From assembly GCA_027186245.1 (NCBI GenBank), contig CP114489.1, positions 7,695,501 through 7,759,500 of the forward strand: 64,000 nucleotides of DNA. Reading direction: 5' to 3'. The DNA is from Coriaria nepalensis. Lineage: Eukaryota; Streptophyta; Magnoliopsida; Cucurbitales; Coriariaceae. Shown piece after piece: positions 1 through 10,400 of this stretch. Each line of letters starts with the position of its first letter. Positions within the stretch are counted from its first letter, which is position 1. The translations under genes were made by a program, and so were the position numbers. The notes beneath the pieces were generated by a model that was not told the DNA's origin, ran no database searches, and worked only from the letters and a program-made list of their open reading frames with translations.

Positions 1-850
1 AGCCGAGTAGCTAAATTGTAAATATTATGTATATATTATACAATTGTTCTCGGTATACTATTGGCTACATATAAAGTTTTAGTCTTTGTGACGAGGGGTG
101 TGAAAGCCTTCATAGGCACGTAATATGGAATGTCTGTCCGCAGCTCGCTGGTCTTAGAATGGATTACAGGTGGCATGCCGGCAGCGGTCAAGTGTTCTCC
201 GTACATTTAGTAGTTATGTGGCAGAAACGGCGGATCTAGATTATATGTCGTAAATGGGCCTCCATCCTCCATTACTAGTTGTCTAGGGAGCTGCATTAGC
301 CAACTGACTTACTGTGGTTGCCAAGTGGCCTGTGGGAGCCTTCTAAGGGCCATTAGTGAATAGGCTATATGCTGAAGAAATGTTATCAATGGATTGATAA
401 ATAGCCAATTCCCTATATTTCCTTGGTTGTCGACATTACAAAGGTTGTCATGGCAGATACCAGTACACTTCCTCCCATGGAGACCTCGATGCTTGAGCAG
501 AGATCTACTCAAGGTTTCCAAGCAATCGGCTAAATAGGTCAATTATTCGAGAAGTTAGACAATTACGTGTCGGAATAACGTCGGACTAGGCTGATGTGAT
601 AGATCACACGGGTAGGCCATATATTGGATGGACCAAGATTAGAACTGGCCTGGTCGACTGTTTAATCGTCTTGGTTGGCCACTTGGTATAGGCTTTGACT
701 ATGAAGTTGGGGGGGGGCATATATATTGGGAAACTTTATGATATGTCCCCCCCCCCCCCCCCCCCCCCGGTCATACCATTTTATTGATGCCAATTTTTGT
801 GGCACCGGTCGATGGCTCGAAGAATAGGCTATCGGCCGGGAGGGGAAAAT
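1..850. other. Unassigned left edge
   Basis: No recognisable protein in either strand. The open frames at 309-542 and 662-889 on the minus strand have no family signature and the second runs through homopolymers. Base composition is higher in GC than the copia element that follows. It may be part of a repeat cut by the window edge. Confidence 0.4.
709..768. repeat. G9...C22 homopolymer inverted repeat
   Basis: G9 at 709-717 followed by CATAT is mirrored by ATATGT and C22 (747-768). The arms pair as GGGGGGGGGCATAT with ATATGTCCCCCCCC with one mismatch, around a loop of about 18 bases. The arms are unequal, which suggests slippage expansion of the C side. Confidence 0.85.
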
Positions 851-1379
851 TGTGAGACCCAATAGCTCGAACACAATAGGTTTGAACACAATATCAAAGA
901 GAAAACCAATATCAAGCTATTAATGGGTCAAAGAGAAAAACCAGGCATAAATTGTGTTCGAATTTACCGGGTAAAATTGGACAAAAAACTTGAATTATGT
1001 TAGACATAAAATTGAGTCAATGGAAAAATCAAAATTATGTTAGATATAATGTGCCTATTTTTATTTCCTAAGTCTTCATTAAGTGAAATCGGAAAATACC
1101 AATGCTGATTTATGATAGTTTTTGGGTGGGGTTTGGCGGAGGAATGGCAACAATTGAGGCAAACAAATGACCTTGAAGGAGTTGAGGGCTTGGTATAAAT
1201 TCTCTTCTATTTCTCTCTTCTTGTTTGTTCTAATTATTTATTGGATTAGAAATTTCTAGTTTGATAAACCGTTCATCAAAAGTAAAACATGTGATCCTAG
1301 TTAGTCCTAACCAAGAACTCGAGAATCAAAATTTTGAATATCAGTTTCACCCGACTTCTAGAACGTTCAGTTTACTTAT

Positions 1380-2640
1380 AGTTGTATGATAATATTCATT
1401 CCGATTGTCCTTTCCATTACAACATACCCTGATCATAACATTTGGTTAATAAATTTGAGAACCACTTTCTTAAATGGTAATGAGAAAGAAGGGGTGTATG
1501 TCATACAACTTAAAGGTTTCACATAAAATGCACAAAACAATGTGAAGTTGTTAGATTTTACCAATCTTCTTAGAAATATAAGTCTATTTTGACCAAATTA
1601 TCAAATCATTTGATTTACCGTAGAATAAGGATGACCTATGTGTGGGTACAAAAGGGTTAGTGGGAGTAAGATTATGTTCATTGTTTGTATAAATTGATAA
1701 CATACTATTCATGTGAATGATGTAGATTTGTTAGAAACTATAATTTGTGGTTATGAGAAAAAAAATCTCCATAAATGAAATAGATAAAAGAATTTTTTTT
1801 TTCTTTGGAATAAAGATCTATAGAGATTGATTTAAAGGAATGTTAAGGTTTAGCCCATTCGTATACATAAGCAAAGTACTAAAGAGGTTTAGTATGGAAG
1901 ATTTTAGGAAATGATATTTACCAAAATATCATGGAATCTAACATTTCAAAGGATGTCACCTAAGATATAAGTGGAGAGAGACCGCGTGAATTGAATACCA
2001 TATGCTTTCTTAAAGGTTATATCATGTATGCCTTGCTATGTATGAGGCAGATGTTGCCCAATGCTGGGTGTTACGAGCATGAATTAAGGCAATCTAGATG
2101 AACAACATTAAATACTGTAATAGAACATTATTATGTTATTGAGAAGAACGAAGGGTATATTCTTTATTAATGGAGATTCCAAATTAAAATTAATGTTTTC
2201 AGACTCTAATTTTCTATCGAACATAGTCGATGGTGAATCCACATCATGTATTGTTTAATGCTAATTGCTGAATCTATTAGTTGGAAGATATCAAATCAAT
2301 AATCAACCAAGAATACAATTAGCAAAAATGAATATATTAATGCTTGCAAAGCAAAATGAGAGAATTAGATGAAAAAGTTCACAACTAAACTTATATTGGG
2401 TTCTAGCATCATTAGTCACATGGTAATGTGCTACATTTACAATGGTGCACATTGAAAGCGATGGAACTGAGGTCTCATCAGAAATACAAAACACGTATTG
2501 CTTCGCTATCACTTTATCCTAGTGATAGTCGGAAATGTTCAAGTAAACATAAGAGAATAGATACAAATTATAACATAATAGATTCATACACTAAGGAACT
2601 ATCCCAATGAAAGTTTAATTGTCATCTTGATAAGATGAGA
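1380..2640 (+). pseudogene. copia reverse transcriptase / RNase H remnant
   Basis: Broken-frame translation shows typical copia pol blocks in order: a region like the RT start (IRILL...TTFLNGN, then VYVIQLKGF near 1490), an eroded active-site region near 1690-1720, the RNase H side (a CMPCYV/LRRTKGY-like block near 2010-2160, DSNFLSNIVD near 2200), and the C-terminal segment down to about 2640. Many stop codons interrupt it. Confidence 0.65.
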
Positions 2641-2681
2641 ATAAGATTCAGAAGTGATTGACTTTAGTGGAAGTAGGACAT

Positions 2682-4817
2682 TGAAAGTATAAAGCCAATT
2701 AAGCCAACCAGATTTCACACGATAGAGTTATTTACTTATGTGAATCACTCATGATATGTATAAGTTATCAACTAAATAGATACTTTGTATTTGAATGAGC
2801 ATTTAGCCTATCATATTAAATTAAATTCAATTATGTTAAAAATGACATTGTATGCATATTGATAATATGACATACCTGATAGATTCCTTGATCTTAGATA
2901 TGCACTTGGAATTGTTATAGCAATCACGCTTGGTGAGATCCAAGTAGCTTAATGTCTAAGATCAAATTTTTTCATAGTCATCAGTTTGTCATGATGAGAT
3001 AATAACAATTGGTAAGGACAGTTACATGAGCTATCATATTCGAGAGATGAATTATGTTCTCATAATCATCATTATTGGAGAATATCGAGATATACATGTA
3101 GATGATTTATAGACATTCAATCACTAGACGTGACCATTTGACAAACCTTAATTGTAATAATATTGATAGTTGATGAGACTTGTGAAGTGGCTATTGTACT
3201 TGTGATCCTCAGACCTCAAATCACCATAATACTGACGTACAAAATATCATGTTTTGATATCACTAAATATTACACTGTTTAAGGGTTATTAAAAAGGTGA
3301 ACCGAATATGTGTTATTGTAAAGGTAGTCTTTTGGGTGATAAGATTGGATCTATCACCTCTATATTAGAGGAAAAGACCTATGAGTGTTATACCTTTAGA
3401 CAACAAAGAAATCCTTGCACAAGGTAGTATATGGTATGAATTTTTTTTTTGTAAATCCATTGTATGGTTACATATGGATTCACATGATTCATATGTTCAG
3501 TCTAGTAAGGTTTCACAGTTAAACTATGCCTTAAGACTGTCGGGACTATGGCATAGATGGAAGGATAAGTCCAGTATGGTAATAGTCTTCACAAGTTCGT
3601 TTGGAGGTTCCAAACTATTTTTCATTTCACGGGTAGTCTATGTACCTTGCTAGAGGTCAAGTTAGGCTTGGTGGATTAGTTAATTAAGCATGTAGATGAT
3701 CAAATTAACTGCTTAACTTTAAATTATTTTACGGTAACCGATCTAATCTTTAGATTGGATAAAACACACAAGTTTTTGTGGGGTCCACATGTAGAACCTA
3801 TTCGGTCACTCACATAAGGATAAAAGATTTTGGTTGAAATCATATTTGGGGATATCTTATTGTTCTCGAAGAACTTGATTTAAGAGCTAAATCGTTAATT
3901 ATTTTAATTTGGTAAGTCTGTATCACACCCGCACTACTAGCATATCCAAAGTGTGATTTAGATTTAATTTTAAACTAAACAATTAGTTTGAACAATATTA
4001 AATTGACTAAATAAGTTTATGAAATAGAAATTTAATAAATTTAAAGTAACATAAATTTCGAACAAAGGAAAAACTCGATTGGACATTAAAGGGTTAATGA
4101 GCCAAACTGGGCTATTGGGCCAAGGCCTAAATTGTGTTTGAATTTTACCATGTAAAATTGGACAAAAAAAATTGGATTATGTTAGACATAAAATTGAGTT
4201 AGTAAAAAATCAAAATTATGTTTGACATAATGGGCTCAATTTTATTTCTCGATTGTTCATTAAATGTGCTGGTCTTTGGGACTATGGGAATAGACCCAAG
4301 ACTCATTGACCTATATAATTAAGAGTTATCTCTTTTCCTTCACAACCCTAGCCACCCAATTAAAAGAGAGAGAGAGAGATAAAAAGTTTTCTCTACCATC
4401 TTTTCCCTTCACTAAGTATTCTCTCTACCTCAAGTGTTGATCAGAGTTGGATAGTAAATCAAGAGGATTTTGTCTATGAGGAATAAGATTAGATGCTAGG
4501 TGACGACTCTTTGAACTAGAAAATATCAACTGTGATTTTCGATTATTTTCAGGCAGCAGTCGGGCGAAGTTATGGCGGCGATTGAGGCAAACAAAAGGCC
4601 TTGGAGTAGTTGAGGTCTCAATATAAATTCTATTCTCTTTCCCTCCTCTTTTGTGATCTAATTGTTTCTTGGATTAGAAAGTGCTTGAGATTTTCGATTT
4701 GATGAACCGTTTACAAAAGTATAACCCGTGATCCTAGTTAGTCTGAATTGAGAACCTGGTAATCAAAATTTTGAATATCGGTTCCGCCTAACTTCTAGGA
4801 TGTTTGGTTAACTTACA
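2682..4817 (+). mobile_element. 3' LTR of the left copia element
   Basis: Begins TGAAAGTATAAAGCC after the tract AGTGGAAGTAGGACAT (polypurine-like) and ends ACTTACA, 2136 bp. It contains a TATATAA box at about 4312 followed by an AG microsatellite (about 4366-4380). It is related to the LTRs at 23734-25609 and 39835-41885: all share the block around CGCACTACTAGCATATCCAAAGTGTGATTTA (3932 here). TGGTATGATA right after its end resembles a worn primer binding site. Confidence 0.75.
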
Positions 4818-4831
4818 TGGTATGATAATAT

Positions 4832-5997
4832 TGTTAGTAAACGTAGGCATGCAAATAAAAGATAAACATAACAAAAGTAGTCTTTAAAATTTATTTTGGA
4901 TCACATCCTAGTATGCATAGTATCTATTCAGATCAATCATATAATATTATATCATCTATAACCTTTACAGAAAGCACAGTAAATCCCATCAAATTAAATA
5001 AAGGTTTAAGGAAAATGAATACCTCTCTTGATTTAACAAAACTCTTATTGAATTGAGATGTGAAGGCACCCACGTGTTCACTCTCTAACATTTGTCCACA
5101 CAATTCGTTTCGCATAGTTAATTTCCATTTAAAATCTCAACACATGAGATGATAAATTCGGGGAAAAGGAAAGGGAAAAGACTCTTTTTCTCTTTTATGA
5201 TTTTCGGCCAAGAGCTTATGTGAAGACTTGTGAATTCGGCCAACCCCTCTCTTGTATTTATAGGCAAAAATTAGGTTACAGTTTTCTAATCTAATTAAGA
5301 CTCATAATTTCCTTAAAACTACAAAAGAGGTGAGATTGGTTAATATCCACTACATGGTCGGGCACCCATGAGTCATATCCATGGATTATCTAATCAACAT
5401 TTTGATCAATTTAACTTATGAAAATCTAATTAATAATCCGGCTTATTAACCCCTTTAATGTATAATTATTATTACGAACATTTAAGACTCTTTTATAATT
5501 AAACAAAAATTCCTATGTAACTTATTAATTTCCAATTAATTCCATGATATACTTAGTTTTACTATCAGAATTGCATGACATTAAATTAACAAATTAATAA
5601 TTACTATTGTTTCCCTTATCGTCAAATTATCATTTTACTTATCAAATGGTTTCGGTCCATTTTTCTCTTTTCTCCGACAAAACTTAAATGAGGTACTTCG
5701 AATCATATGTGTGTAACTGTTTAGGTTTTATATCACACCGGCATGACTATTTCAAAAAACTTTATAATTTTATTTAATTCCAAATTAAAATCGTTTAATC
5801 TAAAATAATATTTTTAATTAAACAGTTAATTTAATTATTTTATGATTAAATAATTTTAAATCTCAAAGTCAAGATTGATTTCTCACAAAACATCAATACT
5901 ACTCGGAAAATGAGAAGTATTATTTTCCAAAAGAACATGTTATGACTATAGTATATTTACAGTAACCATCCTTCCATCTCACGGATATCTCGATTCA
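4832..5997 (-). mobile_element. Truncated copia LTR, minus orientation
   Basis: Aligns along its length to the LTR at 49848-51825 (shared blocks: AGAGCACAGTAAATTC type, TAACTTATTAATTTCCAATTAATTC, TATATCACACCGGCATGA). The outer end is TGTTAGTAAACG at 4832 (reads CGTTTACTAACA on the element strand). A TATAAATA box on the minus strand lies at 5255-5262. The other end stops near 5997, cut off where the LINE remnant begins, so roughly 800 bases of the LTR are missing. Confidence 0.75.
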
Positions 5998-6409
5998 TTA
6001 TGCCTACCTTTAGTCAATTGCATGTGCTAGGTAGATCGATCCCATTGTTGATTTGTTAGGAAATCTGGTTAGGAAGGAATAATGCTATATATAATGTCGA
6101 CCATTTTCTTGTTGCTTCTGTTATCATAAAGGTTTTGAATTGGATTAATGAGATTAACATCAACCTGGTTCTTGGTTCTTCTGCTAATTCTGTTGAGAGG
6201 GGTCCTTGTGGTGCAGTGTTATGCCTACCTTTAGTCAATTACATGTACTTGGTAGATCGATCCCCTTGCTTTCTTGTTGGGAAATCTATAACGCCCACCC
6301 TTTTCTTGCTGCTTCTGTTATCTGAAAGGTTTGGAATTGGATTAATGAGATTAACATCAACTTGGCTCTTGGTTTTTCTGCTAATTCTATTGAGTGGTAT
6401 TCTTTATAA
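5998..6409 (+). repeat. 221-bp tandem duplication within the LINE remnant
   Basis: Copy 1 starts at 5998 and copy 2 at 6219, both with TTATGCCTACCTTTAGTCAATT and later ATTGGATTAATGAGATTAACATCAAC. Copy 2 carries a small internal deletion and about 8-10 percent differences. Confidence 0.85.
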
Positions 6410-6900
6410 TTTATCTTGTTTTTCTCGACCTAGAACAAACTGGTTCAAACTTAATGCTGATGACTCTTGTAAGACGTCGTTTGGATTCTCTTCTTGTAGA
6501 GGTGTTATCAGAAATCATCTAGGTGATTTCGTTGTGCCTTTTACAAGGATCTGAGGTGTTTTAATAGCTTCTAGTAAGAGGTTTATGCTTTGTTCCACAG
6601 AGTTCAGTATGTTTTGTTGCATGGCTATATTCCTTTGACAATTGAGAGTGGTTCTCAAGCTCTTGTCAAAGCTACCAAGTCGGATTGTCCAGATTGGAGG
6701 GTCAAGAGAATTAGGCATGTTGTTCAGTTTTAGTTTCTCTCTTTCCAGATAGATAACTGTCATGTGTTTAGAGAATATAATAGTGTGGCAAATGCCTTAA
6801 CAAGTTTGATGGTTTAGATTGATTTTCCTTCTTCTACCAAGCTGTCGTTAGAATGAGAGGATTGGTCTTTTTCCTCATTTGAAGTTGTAACTTTTGTCCT
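5998..6900 (+). mobile_element. Non-LTR retrotransposon (LINE) RNase H domain remnant
   Basis: From about 6425 one frame reads a plant L1-type RNase H (RVT_3 class): WFKLNADDSC, then RGVIRNHLGDF, then, after frame breaks, LTIESGSQAL-like and WRVKRIRHVVQF-like blocks and a final VANALTSL-like segment near 6780. The usual DGS at the first catalytic site is DDS here. Upstream text is the linker between RT and RNase H. The start contains a 221-bp duplication. It lies 0.5 kb past the CPSF30 3' end and is not expressed as an intact protein. Confidence 0.65.
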
Positions 6901-7231
6901 AATAATATGCCCCTCGGCCTCTAAATTTTTTATTTTTTTATAACAAAGAAAAAATAAAATAAAAAGGTGTTCTGTATGTCGGATTGCGTTAGGCAGCTTT
7001 TGACTGTCCTTGAGAGTGTTTTTATTTCTCCTTTATGTCTATTTACAGTCAGCAACTAGGTTTTCTTCCGTGGCGCTGGTCATTTATTCCCTCATCTCTA
7101 TCTATGCCTTTATCGGGGAACTTTCCATACCGTAGTCACAAATTTTTAAATGAAAGAAATGAAATGCACTCATTTTTCCATAAATCATTGCATAACATGC
7201 AACATTAACTATCACTAGTCCACCCTGTATT
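6900..7231. other. Spacer between the LINE remnant and CPSF30
   Basis: T- and A-rich (ATTTTTTATTTTTTTATAAC near 6928), possibly the worn 3' tail of the LINE followed by CPSF30 downstream sequence. No gene seen. Confidence 0.4.
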
Positions 7232-7237
7232 TTTATT
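7232..7237 (-). terminator. Candidate poly(A) signal of CPSF30
   Basis: The minus strand reads AATAAA here, about 240 bases past the stop codon at 7473. It is the first canonical hexamer I noticed downstream. Plant near-upstream elements are loose, so the cleavage site is not fixed by this. Confidence 0.4.
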
Positions 7238-7472
7238 TACATTTTAAGAATGATAATGTGTTATGTGAATTCCCATTTCAGTTGTTGGCATATCCCCAAT
7301 CGTATATATAAATCAAGTAACACATGGAAGAAATATCATCATATAGGCGCAGGAAAACATGAAAGAAAAGAATAGTTACAGTGCCTAATAATCTAAAGTC
7401 CAAAAATAGTGCTCCGATGTTTTCTGAACTTACGACACACCAGGTAAGCCTATGAGGGGAGAGAAGAAAGCC

Positions 7473-10400
7473 TCATTGATCAGACATGGTAGTAGCATCT
7501 CCTTCAGTTCCCCGCCTCTTCTTCTTTCCCTCTCCATGCCTAGACCTTCTTGGTGCTTCATCCTCACTTTCACTCTTATCATCGATTTTAAAGTTGTTTC
7601 CATTACAATTTTGATCTTCTGGATGTATCTTTGATCTTTGTGAGAATTGCATCTCATCAGGCCCACCAACACTTGAACCCGGAATCTCCTGACCTTTGCT
7701 CTGGTCGGACCCACCAGCACCAGCATTATACCTATCACTCCGGCTACCAGCCACTGGAGCCCTCTGATCCCTTGTCACAACTCGATTAGTGTTTTGTGAA
7801 GAGAGTGGTGCTGTAAGTGGTGGATACAATGGGGGCCCGCCCATTGGTCGACCAGCATGAGGGTTTGAACCATTGACCCCCATCCCTCCTCCCATAAAGG
7901 GGCCACGTCCTGGACCACCCATCATCATACCAAACCCACCACCTGGAAACATGGCCCCAGGTTGTGAAGGTCGTCCACGGAACATCATAGCAGCTGCAGG
8001 GCCCGCAAAATCACCAGAAAATCTTGGTCCGTATGAACCAAAACCACGAGGGCCCATACCAAAAAGGTCCGGCAAGGGAAATCCATCAGGGGTGACTGGC
8101 CCATATGACAGTCCATCAGCACCCATCATAACAGGTGGGAACCCCTGCATCCCGGGAATAGGTTGGGCCCCACGTCCGAGTGGCATATGAGGGGGCCACA
8201 TGATCCCCCTGCCCCTTCCTCTGCCCTGTGATGCTGCACTATGAGACTGACCATAGCTTTCCTCCTCTTCTTCACTTTCTTCCTCTTCCTCTTCTTCATT
8301 GTCCTCAAATGGGACAATGTCTGGGTTCTGGCCTCCATTATCAGGGTTAACTCCCTTCGCCTTCTCCTCTTCTCGTTTTGATTCTGATGCAACTGAAACT
8401 GCCTGCCAAGAGAAATCCATTCCATTATTGGCACCCAAAGCAAGACTGAAAACACATCTTGACTTTTTCACACTTCCATTCCATTATTAGCTACAACTGA
8501 AAACACATCTTCGGACAAAAAATAAGAATGTGTATATATTTGTGCTGATCCTTCTTTGAAATTCACACTTCCTATTGTACTTATTCCTTTCTTCCATTTT
8601 CATTTTATTTGTTTATTAATTTTTCTATCTTGAGTTTTTAGATCCAAAATGAATAATAATAAACCATACCATAAGTTCGCTATCTGGCTCAAGATAAAGT
8701 AAAGAAGCCAACTGCTCTCCAATAGATGGCTCTAGCTCCTGACAGTCTCTACTTATCTGCAACACCAAAAAGTACATTGATGAAATGGTAACCTTATATG
8801 ATACTAGAATTAGAGAAACTGCATATAGAAATAACTTTTGAAAATTAAGATTTTTTTCTTTTCTTTCTTCTTTATCTTTTTCTTTTTTGGGGGTCAAATG
8901 GAGAGTTAAAAGGCTGAATCGGAGGTCATAAAAGGGATTTAATTACTACTCCAGGTATTTATTTAGTTTTCAATGCAAACCATGCAGATTAAAATTATAG
9001 CATTGAATCCCAGTAACTTCGTGCTTCACTCTATATATGTGGATTGCACATTATAAACATGCTAATGTATTTACATGGTAATGATAACTCTTCAACAGCT
9101 GGGCCACTATCCGCATAATCAATCACCTTCCATTGTATGTCTATGGATTAAATCATACAGCTTTAGTTTGAAAGGTAAACAGTAAACTCAAAATTTTCAG
9201 CCACCCCCACCCCTTTTTTTTCTTTTTTCCTTTTCTTTTTTAATACATTCAGATATCTTTCAAGCATAGTTTGGCCTGTGACTGTGACTTGATATAAAGT
9301 CATAGTCACCATTTAACATTTTGAAATGAAGCAAACAATCTCCATAATGGAAACTTTGAGCCATACAAGTAAGTATATGTGCAAAACATATTGAAATGAA
9401 GCAAACAATCTCCATAATGGAAACTTTGAGCCATACAAGTATATGTGCAAAACATAGCCGGATGTTCACACATGTAAACGGACTGTTTTCACTGGCATAA
9501 AAATATCCTTAATAGGAGTGGATCATGGATACCAAAGGTTGAAGTCTAATCATGAACATGAGAACAAAAGGCAATGGCACAAATTGACAGGAAAATAAGT
9601 AAATAAGGCGGAATGACAAACCAAAAAAAGAGAATAAGATATATATTTATATATATATAGATATATATATTCCAATTGCAGCAGCAGTAAAGGAATCGGT
9701 GGTAAGGCCTAATACAGTATACCTTTACTGGCAAGTTCTCATTGTAAGGGTTCCTTAAATGACGCGTTTTGTGGAAGGATAGTTCACATAACTGCATATA
9801 TGAGACATATATCATTAAAAAAAGGTGTTGATAGCATTTGACTAAAAAGGATTCCATCTTCTTATACCTATGAAAGCCAACTGTTAAGATTTCAAGAGCA
9901 TTTTTGGCATACTAAGAAATGAAAAAAAAAAAAAAAAAAATGAATTGACCAAGAATATTTGATGCAAACAAATAAAAGGAAATAATAAAACCAGCACAGT
10001 AACTTAAAAAATTTTAAGTCTCATCAAACAAGTCCAAGTACAAAGCCTTTAAAAACCACAGGGTGCCATTAATTTTACTCTACTACTTACTGATGGTCTA
10101 GATTTAGGTCTGACCCAAGAACCATATCCTAGCGCTCAATGGCGTTTTGCGGAATTGAGCTTTAGAATATTATATTATAATTATATCTTGAGGCCTAAAC
10201 TGGATATTATGGGCTAGAATTGGACTTCAGGCCTAAAGGGGAAAAAAGTGCTCCCAAATGGAGCATAAAGCTTGAAATGTCAGTAAAGGACAGATGATAT
10301 GTACCCTGAATCCAAGAAGAGAAGAACTATAACCAATTATTGGTCCAACCGAGTTTCCATCACTCATTTTCACTTGAGCATGAAACTGGTAACAGGGGTT

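Larger units (their letters stand above)
850..4817 (+). mobile_element. Internally deleted Ty1/copia retrotransposon (LTR-RT-RNase H-LTR)
   Basis: A partial 5' LTR (about 850-1375) matches the 3' part of the LTR at 2682-4817 (shared stretches such as AAAATTGGACAAAAAA, GTTAGACATAAAATTGAGT and GTGATCCTAGTTAGTC). Right after it comes copia reverse transcriptase in broken frames, so leader, gag, protease and integrase are missing. LTR start (about TGAAAGTATAAAGCC at 2682) follows a purine-rich tract. Stops and frameshifts throughout the pol part show it is dead. Confidence 0.75.

Noticed and set aside
7000..7140. Possible extra gene fragment between LINE and CPSF30
   Set aside because: Short readable stretch without any family motif.
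7430..7738. Minus-strand open frame overlapping the end of CPSF30
   Set aside because: Out-of-frame shadow of the last exon.
7873..8190. Open frame of 105 codons on the plus strand
   Set aside because: It is the antisense shadow of the Gly/Pro/Met-rich last exon of CPSF30.
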